A stretch of DNA of 64,000 bases from Gentiana macrophylla (GCA_026214975.1 CM047805.1:115811845-115875844); one strand, 5' to 3'; shown: positions 49,325 to 60,522, counted from the stretch's first letter. Made by a program: numbers and translations. The notes: generated by a model not told the origin, from the letters alone.

Positions 49325-50947
49325 CACTTTATTTTCCCTACTCAGAATTTCATCAATATCAATGGCGACTATAAAATTGAAGCGGGAATGATCGTCTCCA
49401 TGGATTATTTCCTAAACAAATACGACAATTCTGGACTTGCTTAGCAGATTGTTGAAAAGATATGCAAGATCAAAGGACTGGAGAACGTTTTTTATCTCAA
49501 TCTATAGAGTGTATGCTTAGAAAGCATATGCCAGTTCTACGAGAATGGGAATTATTCATGCAATAACATGAATCTACTAGAATACAGGACTACTGTTAAT
49601 CAGAAGGGATTAGCAGTTACTAAAGAAACAATCACAGAAATCTTTGGTTTTGATAAATCAACTGAGTTAACAAGTCTGAAATCAGAGAAAGAAGAGAGAG
49701 AAAAGACATGAAAAGAAGTTTTCAAGAAACCCAATTTTGAAGTATCAATCAATGGAAGCGTTGGTCTTCTAAAGTCAGAATTCAGCTTCCTGGCCTAGAT
49801 GTTTGCTAAATGCATCACTGGAAGTGCAGGAACTTTCAGCAATCTATCCGGCACAAAACTGGATCTGCTTTACATCTTCTGGTTTGAAGAGAAGTTTAAT
49901 TGGCCTAAGTATATATTAAACCAGTGGATCAATCAGTTCAACTATGAGACAAAGCCCAGAAAGAAAATTGAGGTGAAGAAAGGCAGATTCTATTAGACGA
50001 AAACACTTGCACCACTAGTGCAAAGGATACTCAATCATTTTAAGGTTCCCAAACTTGGAAAGACTGCAATAACTGATGGGAAGATTGCAATTAAGGCTGA
50101 AAAGACCAAACCCAAAGTCACTCAAGAGAAAACTGATCAGGAAGTTGCTGGACCAAGCAAGAAAAAGAGGAAAGCTGAGACCTATGAATAAGAAACTAAG
50201 AAGAATAACAAGAAATCTGTCAAAGAAGTTGCACAAATTGAGGATATAGATGTTCATATCGAGAAACTGAAAGAAATGAGAAGGAAAGTAAAGATGGCTG
50301 TAGAAGAAAAGAAAATAGAAAGGGAACAATCAGTTGAGAAAACTGATGAAGACTCAAAACGAAGAAATACTGAGACACCAGTTAAGCCAGTCCCCTCAGA
50401 TAATGAAAGTCAGTCTCTACAAGTTATGGAAATACAAAAAGCTGAACAAACCCCCACCAAGCCGTCTACATATGTTCAAGAGGAACCACCCTTGAAAGAA
50501 TCAGAGTTATAGGACATCATGGAAGATTATGATGAAGTCCCACCAGAAATTGCAGGGATGGTAACCTTAATTAGTAGCTTGGTCCACTCCCCAGAAATTA
50601 GTATCCAGGATAACTTTTGAAGAATCAGTGAAGAAATCTGAAGCTTCTCATACTGATAATAAAGAAGATGCTGAGAAGTCTGTTCAACAAGAGTTCATTA
50701 ATCTTGTTGAAGAAACTGAAGAAGTGAATCATGAGAAGATCACTTCTGAGAAAGAATCATCTGTGGGAGAAGCTGAGAAAGAAAAACAAGTTGAATCAGT
50801 TAAGGAACTAATTATTAAAAAGAAAACAGTTGCACAAAAGGAGAAAGTGGTTGAACCCACAAGAGTTGAAGAAACTGCTGGTGTCACAGCTGAAAAACTG
50901 GATGACCCAACTGTCAAACCACAAACTGAGACAGTGAATGAACCTTC

Positions 50948-52903
50948 TGTTGAAATAGTGTCCTAAACCCAATCGGGTTGGACCCGATCCAACCAGGTCG
51001 GATCATTTCTACTATTTCTTTATGATTATACATATATAATAAATGGTTTTAGTTGTCATATATTTGTTCTTTTAAAAACCAATTATGAATTGTTATATGA
51101 TAACGTCATTAGTATTAAACTGTGATAGAGAAACCATGATAGGCGATTATGGTTGATGAGATCTCTAATCACTTTAATAAGTTTGATACTTAAATGTCTC
51201 TAGGCTTATGTACTATTAAACAGGACATTGATAGTACAAACAGGGTAGCACTTATTAGATGTCTTCTGTCTTTAAAGGCAGGGATAGATCTCGTCTATCG
51301 AAGTGTAGAGACACTTGGACTGTACGTGGACGTGTATTAGAGAATGCGTACGTTAGACTGACCCACTAACACTGTTAAGTGTCACATTATGTGACTGTTG
51401 TGTAATTATCCTTAGGACCGGAGTCTGCATGGCATCACGGTGTGGATTGTCATGCTTTGACACTATTGAGGTTTCCCTTAGCCATGGGGCGATCATGCGG
51501 TAGTGATCGGGTGTGATACTAAAGCATGCGGAGAATACACGTTAGGTCGTCTGGGAATCGCGTACCCTAATAGTAGGGGTGAATATCCGAAAGGGCCTTC
51601 TTATAAGGAATGTCTTACTCTTGTGAATCTTTGCAAAGTGGAAGTAAATGAGTTACTTTGAGAGAGCATGATATCCAGATTATAAGATACGGCCGTTGAT
51701 GCTTGAAACACGATGAACGACCATATGGATATTATTACAGCGATATGATTCTATTTACACGCTAACCGAGCACATGAAAGGTAGTAGTCATTGTGTATTG
51801 ACTCTTCCGATGATTGGGGGTCATGGACGTGTTTCTAGACGCTATCCATGATCGTTATAGATGAAGGGCATTTTAGTAATTGAGCCTTATGTCTACGGCC
51901 AACATATTCGGAAGCCTATCGGGTCACACAAATATGAACATCAAGTCGGATTAAAATGTGGTTATAGTTGATAACTAAATAAGGAAATAATTTATCTCAT
52001 ACTATAAAGGTTATAGTGGTAAATTAATACGGTGGTATTTATTTATTATGAATAAATATAATACAAGATATTAATTATGTTGATTAATTAAATGTGTATA
52101 TTGATACATATATTTCGAAATATGTATATATGATATACATTTATTTTACAAATTAATTAATCATAGCATTATATTAATTAAAGAATATTCCGGATGCCAA
52201 AAGGTTGGTGTTTGGGGCGCCACTTCTAGTGTATAAAGATACACTTGGATTGTGCAATTTAATTAATGTGATTACCATAATATTAATATTAGATATTAAT
52301 TGATTTCGGAAAAATAGAATTATGGTAATAAGATAAAGATATATTCAATATAAGATATTGTCAATATATATCTTGGAAATATATTTAATATACGATATTG
52401 AATATTAAATGAGATAAATCAATCAAAGGGATTTTTCTTATTTTATTAGGAAAAAAGTTTTATTTCTCATCAATCGACTAGAAGCTAATCCCAATCAGTT
52501 GGGGAGACTAAAGGGGTGCCACTTTCTATTATAAATAGGAGGATTGGCTAGCTCTTTTGTACACCATAATTTCAAGAGCTAATTGTTCGTGTGAAAAATA
52601 AGAGAGCTTCTTAGAGGGAGATTATAGAGAGAGAAAAGGTCGACCTAGCTGTCGAGTTTTTCTAGTAGCAATCCTTGACAGGATTCCGGCGAGGTGCTCG
52701 TGTAGATTATTGGTAGAGGCCAGACACGTGGATGGCTCGCGCACATCTACTCCTACCGGACGGTCAAAGCGTCGATCTTTTAGATCAATCAAGGTAGTAT
52801 TACCGTCCCCTCTCTTATATGTTTATTGTTTAAACGAAATCAATCCTGGATTGGGAAATCAATTTTTGAATTTCCGCTGCGCTACTCGATTGATTTCCTA
52901 ACA
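50948..52903 (+). mobile_element. Solo LTR K (J family)
   Basis: This 1,956-bp plus-strand LTR (TGTTGAAATAGTGTCC to GATTTCCTAACA) has perfect CCTTC duplications (50943-50947, 52904-52908) and no internal region. It closely matches J's LTRs. It arose by recombination between the LTRs of a full element and interrupts the second ORF of I. Confidence 0.95.
52529..52538 (+). promoter_or_regulatory. TATA box in solo LTR K
   Basis: TTATAAATAGG at the place equivalent to the TATA boxes of D and J. A solo LTR may still act as a promoter. Confidence 0.5.
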
Positions 52904-54898
52904 CCTTCCATCATCCTTGAAACAGAACTTGCCACCATCACAGAAGCTCTACTTGAACAAAAAAGGTTGGTCCTACAAAAGACATAGAACAGAGGATCAA
53001 AGCTGATTGCAAGAAACTTGATGATTATACTCACTGGAAGTTCAGTTCCACAGGCAATCAAGAAGAGATGATGGAGCAGATGATGATTGATGAGCCATGG
53101 GTTTTTGGACTATATGATATTACTCATTTGTCTCAATTGTTTGACGTGTTAAGATTTTTGAGTAATGGTCATACATCCATTAGAGCTCGTCATTGGAGTA
53201 AACTGATGGGTGATGAGCCTCAACCAAAAACCAAGAAAGATGATGATGATGATGATTCACATGGAAATCCAGATTTGCAAAGAGGGATTCTAGCATCACT
53301 TCAAAATCAAAAAACTGGGAAAACTGATGAAAAGAATGAAGAAGACTCGGGATAAACTGGAAGCTCAGAGGAGTCCACTGCATATGATTCAAAATCTAAA
53401 TCTGAATCTCAACCTGAAGAAGAAACAGAACTGAAAGGAATTGATTCTCCTACTGACCGAGGAGTTCTGGAGATAGCTAAAGATGTAGTTGCTCAAATTG
53501 CACCCGTTGAAAATGAGAATGAAGAGAAAGAAGCTCTAACAGAAGGGAAACAAGAAACTAGCCCCAAAAAAACCAATGTAGCACCTTCTAAGGGGGAAGT
53601 TAGTCGGTTAGGAGAATTTAATCAAAAAGAAGAAACTGACATTGTTGGAATTGAGTTAAAACTGACTTCAACCAACACTGAGAAGAAAACTAAAAAAGAA
53701 GCAGTTCAGGGAACTGATATTGTTCAGAAAGTTGATGTCATGAGGTACACAACTTCTTCTATTTTGGAAGCTGAAAACAAAAACTTGGATGTACTATAGA
53801 CAATCATGACAACTTTATCTAAAGGAGAAGAAGAAAGAAAGGCAGTACTGAAAGAAGTAAAAGAAATCAAAGATAACTGCCTGGATACTTTGATCAACAT
53901 CAGAAAAATAACCATTGAGTCTGAAGCCAGAAAGAATGAAACTCAAGACAGGCTCAAGAACCTCACCAATGACTTACATGTCAGAGTCTTGATGATGGAA
54001 AACACACTTAAAGATTCTGTCGTAGCCCAAACCATATTGGCATCCAACCAATAGCATCTGAACGCAATCCTACTGAGTATGCTCTCCAAGGATGATGCCA
54101 ATAAAGGGGAAAGATAAAGTGAGGATATATTAAAAGTCAATGCTGAAGATTTGGAAGGGGTTCTTGGAGATATTGATGAAAAACTGACGAAACTAAAGAA
54201 TGCCAGAGTTGATCTGACCGATGAGGAAATGGAACTGATAATCAAGTTTTCCAAATCTTCTCAAAGGAGTCTTGCATTAAATCCTCAGTTGTACGAGTTG
54301 TTTAAGAAAATGCCCATGACTGAATAAGAAACCAGAGAAAAAGCCTTGGACAAATTCTTATAGACAAAGAAAGTTTTTCTTCACTACATCAAGAAACTGA
54401 GCAAATGGGAAAAAATGGTACCTTAAAAACAACTGAAGAAAATGCTAAAGAAACTAAGTTAGCATCAACTAGACAAGTTATTGAAGAACTCACAACCAAT
54501 GAAGAACTTAGAGGAAGCATGATGAGATTCACAATTCTTTATAAAAGTATGTTCTTTGGAAATACACCAATGGCTATGGCATGGAAAGTCTGGACAAACA
54601 TCAACAACCTAGATTTTGATCCAATATATGAGTCAATGAAAAAATCAGCTGAAGCCTATGACAAAATGGTTGAGGAGTTAGCAGGAAAGAAGGAAGAAAA
54701 GTGAAGACTGAAACTGACACCGAGGATAAGTTAGAAAAATTAGTAACGACTTAGAATCGGTTTTTCAGTTCAAAAATTGTACTCTCATACTCATGTAACT
54801 CCAAGTATGAAATGAATAAAGTTCAGTTCAATGTGTTTTGTTTTTTACTTTTTGTCCTTATCTTTTTGCATTGTTTTTAAGGATGGTATTGACATCAT

Positions 54899-54913
54899 AA
54901 AAAAGAGGGAAAT
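54899..54913 (+). other. Polypurine tract of element I
   Basis: AAAAAAGAGGGAAAT directly precedes the 3' LTR start TGTTGGAAAT. Confidence 0.75.
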
Positions 54914-55944
54914 TGTTGGAAATAAAATTTAGTTTTGATGACGATTCATCCATTTGTTTATTTGTTCAAACCCCATTGATGAAGTGCTGAAATTAGCTGT
55001 TATAGTGCAAAGCAAAAAGATATCTAGAAAATGTTTGTATAGGTTTTATTAGAGTAATTGTTGTATAGGTTTTATTAAGAACTCCTCCTAAAGTACTCAT
55101 TGAAAGATCAAGAAATCTTCTAAGTGTTTCTGAAGCTAACGAGAAATCATCAAGTCAAATAACACTTGAAGAAAAAAGAGCTTACTGCACTTATTATGTA
55201 CATCAAGAAGAAAAGCTCAAACCCACAAGTTGAATCACTTTCTTGATTCAAGTCTCAACTTTGTTTATATAAAGGTTTAGACTGTGAAACACCAAGACGG
55301 TGTGAAGGACAGTTGAGGTGCAGTTAGGAAGACTGTGTTGTTGTGAAATGGTGAAGAGGCAATACTATCCTTCAAGGACCAGTGGAGCAGACTTAGTGAT
55401 ACAACAATTAAACATGTTAAGGACTAAGGCTCGAAGATTGTGAAACTAGGGATTAGTCAAGGACAATCGTTATTTACTTCGTGTCTTGTAACGTTAACTC
55501 AAGAACTTAATGAATTTCCTCCATCATTATAGGAGAAGAGTGGACTGACATGATTACACCACCTAGAACACTATAAACTTTGTCTTATTTACTTTACGCA
55601 TTTACTTACAATATTTTGTATCTGTGTTTGTATTTGTTTACTTTATCTAGTTTTGCACAATTCAGCTTACACCAGTAAACTGAAGTTCACACAACATATT
55701 TCAAGATAACTTAATAACTGATATTACATATATATATATTAAGATCATAAAAGACTTTAAATAATTTATTCCGCTGCATTTAGCTCAGTTGTGAAAAAAG
55801 TTAGTCAGACTTTTTCTCAGCTCAGTTATTTAACTCAATAATCTTTTAATATACCAGTTCACTTAAAAGAAACAAAAGTTTTAGAGGACAAGTTTATTCA
55901 AACCCCCCCCCCTCTAAACTTGTCACAAGCCTTACAAGGGACCA
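54914..55944 (+). repeat. 3' LTR of element I
   Basis: About 1.03 kb, TGTTGGAAATAAAATTTAG to AAGGGACCA. It has an internal deletion of about 730 bp relative to the 5' LTR, and keeps the empty J target site near 55105. A C-run at 55903-55911 is shared with the 5' LTR. Confidence 0.88.
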
Positions 55945-56520
55945 TCCAATGAACTGATTGATTAGGTTGACCCCAAAGGTGGTTTTCTAGCCTGGTATGA
56001 GGAAAGTAGATTAATCTGCCAACAAGCCTTTGATAATATTCAGGATCAATGTCTTCACCATCTTCCTCTTCCTTACCAATCTTGTTGTTGTATTTTATGG
56101 GAATACTGATTGGTTGCTCCCCAACATCCCATAATCACTGAGAAGATCTAGTGTGTATCTTATGTGAATACCATAAATTCCATCCTTAGATCTGGATACT
56201 TCCATTCCCAAGAACAATCTTAGTTATCCCAAATATTTACTTCAAACTCAATTTTTGAGAAGTTTCTTAAGATGACTAATCGCTAACTGATTGTTTCCAA
56301 TGATGAATATGTCATCTACAAACACAATCAGAATAGTGATCTGCCCAGATTCAAAGTGTTTGTAGAACATAGTGTGATCTTCTTGCCCTTAAGTGTAGCC
56401 ATTTCCTTTGATGGAAAGTGTGAATCTTTCAAACCATAAATAGATTTCTTCAGTCTGCATACCTTGTCAACTGATGTAAAATTGTCTTGTGATATTTTGT
56501 TGAGGCACATCCACTCCTCA
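55945..56520 (-). pseudogene. Copia H reverse transcriptase fragment
   Basis: The minus-strand reading order is: KVCRLKKSIYGLK (RT motif, 56430-56470), HTMFYKH, TILIVFVDDIFIIGNNQLA (catalytic FVDDI at 56304-56325), LLKNEFEV, then SYPDL-type decay, and finally YQRLVGRLIYFPHTR at 55990-56030, which leads into RNase H at 35914-36527. Stops and shifts are present. The fragment starts abruptly at about 56520, so gag and integrase of H and its 5' LTR are missing. Confidence 0.82.
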
Positions 56521-56776
56521 AACCCAACTCCACTATTTCCCCAACCGGAGCATATAAAATGAAGCCAAAAAATATAGTGAACATTTTAAGAACGTTTTCG
56601 GGGTTCGGGGTTCAGAGAGCTCAACACGTTTCTCTTCCCATAAACTAATACGCATGTTCCATTACACACCTTCCATTCTATTAGAATAGCAAATGCTATA
56701 ATAATTACAATGATACAAGAGAGAATAAAAAGGTGCTTGGAAGGCTTCATTAAACCATGCAAAAAAACGTCAATGA
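56521..56776. other. 3' flank of host gene, unassigned
   Basis: AT-rich sequence without recognisable TE or coding features, between the truncated end of H and the SINE-like head. It may contain polyadenylation signals of the minus-strand gene. Confidence 0.4.
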
Positions 56777-56777
56777 G

Positions 56778-56833
56778 TTGGTCCAGTGGTAATTACTGTG
56801 AACCTATAACCCAGAGGTTCTGGGTTCGAGTCC
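56778..56833 (+). ncRNA. tRNA-derived SINE head
   Basis: An A box TTGGTCCAGTGG and a B box GGTTCGAGTCC lie 33 bp apart, both close to tRNA consensus. The intervening part and 3' sequence (a GGTGTGCGTGCGTCCG block) do not complete a tRNA acceptor stem, so a SINE or tRNA relic is more likely than a tRNA gene. It lies 3' of the host gene. No clear poly-A end or TSD. Confidence 0.6.
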
Positions 56834-56955
56834 CATTGAAAGACAAAAGGTGTGCGTGCGTCCGTGATTGGCAACTCCGCATCATTTATCAATATGCATA
56901 ACAGAAAAATAAGCTCCTTCATGATTTCCCAAACGCTCTAAATTATAAGAGAGCA

Positions 56956-57684
56956 TCAATTCTCCAGAAAGATATCAGCATCAATTGTAACAAAAGGTCG
57001 TCCATCAAAAGGTCCTTCCAATCCAAGGCATTTCTCACCTTTTCCCTGAGACAGAGCCAGACCAAATCTCACAAAATTAGCCAGTGAAAAAGTACTAGAA
57101 AGCATGCAATAGAAGGAAAGCATGAAAATGAAAAGGGGAAACGGAAAGAACAACTAAATAATATTGTCCTCTGACCTCAAAACAGCCCAATAAAACATCA
57201 GTGTCTTCAAGATACACGGGTGGTCCTCCTGGTTCTAAGAGTGCAAATTTCCACTGTTGGACAATGATAATATTCATTTAAAAATCCAGGAATATTGCAA
57301 AAGGTTTAGTACAAAAGAAAAGAAGAGGACGGGAAGAAACAAGAGAGAATATAAAGTTTCAAAATACCTTGGAAAATTCCTCCTTATCAATGGTCAGTTT
57401 CGATAGAAGTCGTACTTTAACCTCAGCTAATGTTTCATCATCACGAAAAACAACGACAATAAAAGGTTTCAAGGATACCTTCATCATTGTGCAAAAACAA
57501 CATGAAATATTAGTTTAAAAATTAAACCACAAAAGTATAGCCCCTGTCAGCAAATTAAACTAGCATCAACATCCACCTCTCCACGTACGATGAAATTTAA
57601 AAATACCTCTCCACCATCTGTCTTGGTAAAATGGTAAACTTGTACCAAATGAAGACCACGATCAAGTTTGTTTTCTTCTGGGAC
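56956..57684 (-). CDS. UBP12/UBP13-like (USP7-type) deubiquitinase, C-terminal exons
   Basis: Four minus-strand exons: 57607-57684, 57368-57478, 57176-57253 and 56956-57045. All junctions are GT-AG and all introns are phase 0 (114-130 bp). They join to 119 codons ending in TGA. Exon 1 has VPEENKLDRGLHL then VQVYHFTK, the hallmark of the C-terminal region of plant UBP12/13. Exon 2 has DDETLAEVKVRLLSKL and EEFSK, and exon 3 WKFALLEPGG and YLEDTDVL, matching the WKFAF...PEYLQDTDVV region. Exon 4 has EKCLGLEGPFDGRPF, which parallels EQYLGLEH but then diverges. In the family this part is the USP7 C-terminal (HUBL/ICP0-binding) domain that stimulates the ubiquitin protease. The catalytic domain must lie right of 57684 or be missing, so this may be a partial gene or a gene fragment. 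Confidence 0.72.
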
Positions 57685-58253
57685 CTGTAAGGGTTATAGA
57701 CAATTTGATGTCAATGTTACTAAAGCTGCCCCGTATCATGTACTGCATATAACGCACTTCAAAAATTAAAGGTAGTGTGTATTAACACAGTAACAGACCC
57801 ATATGAGTGAAAAATAGTACTAAAAACATAAAGTAAGCAAGCAAACCGCTAATTAGAAGAAGATGAAACAGGAACATGAGATGCTACAGATTATTAGACT
57901 TAAGGAGCATAAGGATTACAAAATTTCGATGGCACAAATAAAATTTCAATTATTCTACTAGTTTAGCCTTATTTTAATCTATCTCTTCATTCTTTTTTCA
58001 TCCTATAATAGAAAAACTGTAATTTTTTGCTCATTCTAGCATAAGCTCGTCAGGCAACAACTATTTTTAAAGTTTAAATATGGTTTCTCAATGTCGCTAA
58101 GTATATGTACATTGTTTAAGTGTTCTTTCTGTGTTTTATTAGAGAAGTGACACATTTATCCCTGAAAACAACACAAGGCGACACCTTTTCAGGATCAAGT
58201 CGGTGAACCCTCCCCTAGCGTCTAGGCGATGCCTAGGCAACGCCTTAACTAGT
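57685..58253 (-). other. Upstream intron or 5' flank of the UBP-like gene
   Basis: Begins with a good acceptor (CCCTTACAG before exon 1). No further exon was recognised up to 58253. AT-rich, as plant introns are. Confidence 0.45.
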
Positions 58254-58470
58254 ATGTTAATTAGTGGCTAATTAGTTTGTAATCTCTCTTAAGGAGTTTT
58301 CCACTTGTTAATATGTCCAACTAGCCCTGGTACAGTAAATTCTGTCTCAATCCTACCAACCGTTGGATTTATCCTAGTTATATAAAGGAGTTTTGTTGTA
58401 ATAGACAATAAGAACATTTTCTTATCTTGAATACTTCTCCCTTTCTTACGATTTCATAAAGTTTTGGTAT
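58254..58470 (+). repeat. Possible short LTR or TRIM-like fragment
   Basis: A TGTTAATTAGTGGC start, a TTATATAAAGG TATA box near 58379 and a following TTGTTGTAATAGACAATAAG block, then CTT-rich sequence, look like a short copia LTR. No PBS with a good match or TSD was found. Confidence 0.3.
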
Positions 58471-58644
58471 GCTCCTCTAAAGTACTTTCTTTTACGGATT
58501 TTTTTCATCGAACTCTTTTGCTCATCTCGTATGACCGTATCAAACTAGTAGCATGTTTGTGTTTACAATGATGTTGCTCAAGATTTACCGTCTAAAGCTT
58601 CTATATTTTGCTTCCCCTAATTTTTGGTGTGCAAGTATGGTAAG

Positions 58645-58920
58645 TGTGGAAATAAGCAAGAAGGGGAGAAAAAGATAAACTCTTATTTAAGAGTTTTATC
58701 GAGTTACATAATGATCATTAGATTAAATAGAAAGGACCCAACCAGCTAGAAAAAGCCATGATGCAGACAGGTAACGGCTAGTAACAGTAGAAACTGGGCC
58801 ATAATGGTCCAGACAGAAGAAAAAACTAATTAAAGCTAAATAAAGGCATTAGGATTAAACTGACAGACATTTAATCACTAATTAACTATAAGAGAAATAA
58901 GACAACAACATATTTCAACA
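58645..58920 (-). repeat. 3' LTR of copia L
   Basis: 276 bp, minus strand TGTTGAAATATGTTG to TTATTTCCACA. Nearly the same as 63390-63667. Confidence 0.93.
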
Positions 58921-58933
58921 CTCCCCCTCAAGG
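58921..58933 (-). other. Polypurine tract of copia L
   Basis: Minus strand CCTTGAGGGGGAG directly precedes the LTR. Confidence 0.9.
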
Positions 58934-59740
58934 TTGTGTGTGTAAATGTCAATGCATCCAACCTTTGTTGTGAAGATGTTGGAAGACTTGATTGTTGACT
59001 GCCTTGGTAAGAAGGTCTGCTATTTGATCATTGGAGGAGACATGATGAAGAAGAATGTCCCATTTGTCAATCTTTTCTCTTATAAAGTGTCTATCCACCT
59101 CAATTCAAATTTGTTTAGTCTTGTCATGTTGAGTAGGATTTTCAACAATGCAAAGAGCAGAAATGTTGTCACACAGCAGTTATATAGGTGTAGGAATAGG
59201 AAACCCAATTTCAGCCATTAGTTTTCTAATCCAAAGGCCTTCACAGATACCTAGAGCAAGAGCTCTCAACTCTGACTCTGCACTACTTCTAGAAACCACA
59301 TTATGCTTCTTGCTCCTCCATGTGACCAAGTTTCCCAAATGTAAGTGCAAAGAACTCAGAGATAGATTTCATATATCGTGATATCACCAAAGATAATCAA
59401 GCATCGGCAGTAGATTTTGACCTCTCTTGAGCTATTCTTCTTGAACATCAGACCTTGCCCAGGATTTTTCTTTAGGAATCTGAAGAGAGTATACACAGCC
59501 TGCATGTGTTTCTCAGTTGGTCTATGCATGAATTGACTGACCATTCCCACAGCAAAACTTATATCCGGCCTTTGGGATAGGTAACTAATCTTTGATACCT
59601 CCCCTTGTCCACAAGGGGGCTATCCTTTTCCTTGCCAAGTTTGAGACCTGGCTCAACAGGGGTGTTAGCAGGTTTGCACCCTAACATCCATGTTTCTTTT
59701 AGAAGATCAAGGGTATATTTCCTTTGGGACATGGAGATAC
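58934..59740 (-). pseudogene. Copia L RNase H
   Basis: On the minus strand: FMHRPTEKHMQAVYTLFRFL (59480-59540), then after decay TWRSKKHNVVSRSSAESELR and LALGICEGLWIRKLM, LCDNISALCI, a VDRHFIREKID block and ADLLTKAV. This is the complete copia RNase H with its C-terminal tail. The start of the domain and several points carry stops or frameshifts. Confidence 0.85.
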
Positions 59741-60522
59741 CATCTTTATTTCTGCATTCCCAGAAAATATTTGAGGGTACCTAGGTCTTTTATTTCAAAC
59801 TCATTTCCCAGAGAAGCCTTCAATTTTCTGATCTCCAGAAGATCATTTCCAGAAAGTATGATATCATCTACATAGACAACTAGGATGGTCAGATTCCCAG
59901 GTCTAGTAGATTTGGTAAAAAGAGTGTGGTTAGAGTGGCATTGATGGAAGCCATGACTGATCATAAACTTAGTAAACCTCCCAAACCAAGCCCTAGGAGA
60001 TTGCTTTAGTCCATAGAGGGACTTTTTTAGCATACAAACATCTCTCTTTCTTCCCAGGTTTTCAAAACCAGGAGGTAAGTACATGAAAACTTCTTATTTA
60101 AGATCACCATTCAAGAAAGCATTCTTGATGTCTAGTTGATATAGTTGCCAGTCCATGTTCACAACAATGCTCATTAGGACTCTTATAGTGTTTAACTTAG
60201 CCACAGGGGCAAAGGTTTCATATTAGTCAATCTCATAGGATTGAGTGAAGCCTTTTGCAACAAGCCTGGCCTTGTATCTATTAAGAGATCTATCAGCATT
60301 GCATTTAATGGTGAAGATCCACTTACACCCAACTGGTTTTTTTCCAGTGGGGAGTTTGGTAATTTCACATATGCCATTTTTATTGAGGGCATCCATTTCC
60401 TCTTTTATGGCTTTCCTCCATTCAGGGCACTTCATAGCATCATGCACATTTTTTGGGATTTGGACGGTATCCAAATCTCCTATAAATGCATGGTACTTAG
60501 GTGTCAAGTGATCATAAGACAC
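59741..60522 (-). pseudogene. Copia L reverse transcriptase
   Basis: The N-terminal frame 60223-60522 has EWRKAIKEEMDALNKN, VGCKWIFTIK and YKARLVAKGFTQSY. After a stop and a short broken part with LDIKNAFLNGDL, the frame 59746-60084 has DVCMLKKSLYGLKQSPRAWF, the catalytic VVYVDDIILSGND at about 59870, and IKDLGTLKYFLGM. The catalytic aspartates remain. Two or three stops separate the frames. Confidence 0.9.

Larger units (their letters stand above)
49388..54704 (+). pseudogene. Second ORF of element I (about 1,100 codons, charged coiled-coil C-terminus)
   Basis: Excluding solo LTR K the frame runs about 1,100 codons. The N-terminal roughly 220 codons form a globular-looking part with SICQFYENGNYS, a TEIFGFDKSTEL segment and a tryptophan-rich IFWFEEKFNWPKYILNQW block. 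This loosely recalls domains of plant transposon-associated proteins such as the 'putative plant transposon protein' family, but I cannot confirm that. The rest is Glu/Lys/Ser/Thr-rich, with coiled-coil stretches after K (53800-54250), an Asp run (53240-53255) and a final MFFGNTPMAMAWKVW block. In-frame stops: TAG at 49442, about 49505, 49796, 49994, 50510, 53797, 54052 and 54361; TGA about 49708; TAA at several places. Frameshifts lie near 50600, 52980 and 54400. Function unknown. Confidence 0.6.
36528..55944 (+). mobile_element. Element I: gag-bearing, pol-less LTR element with extra ORF
   Basis: Plus-strand LTR retrotransposon. Its 5' LTR is 36528-47545 (split by J) and its 3' LTR is 54914-55944. 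PBS and PPT are present. It sits inside H, whose RT and RNase H continue on either side; no TSD is visible and roughly 30 bp of H appear lost at the junction. The 5.4-kb internal region encodes a gag-like protein (47623-49003), then no recognisable integrase or RT, then a long second frame (49388-54704) interrupted by solo LTR K. It is therefore non-autonomous and copia-like by PBS and gag. Some plant copia lineages (Sirevirus type) carry an extra ORF after pol; here pol seems deleted. Confidence 0.82.

Noticed and set aside
50015..50329. Minus-strand frame rich in Phe and Leu, membrane-protein-like
   Set aside because: Complement of the Lys/Glu-rich second ORF of element I; such AT-rich, lysine-rich sequence always gives Phe/Leu-rich antisense frames.
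36523..55949. Target duplication for element I
   Set aside because: Flanks TGTAT and TCCAA do not match. Insertion is argued from continuity of H instead.
56778..56833. Functional tRNA gene
   Set aside because: A and B boxes fit, but I could not pair an acceptor stem or find a standard anticodon arm; a SINE head is the better call.
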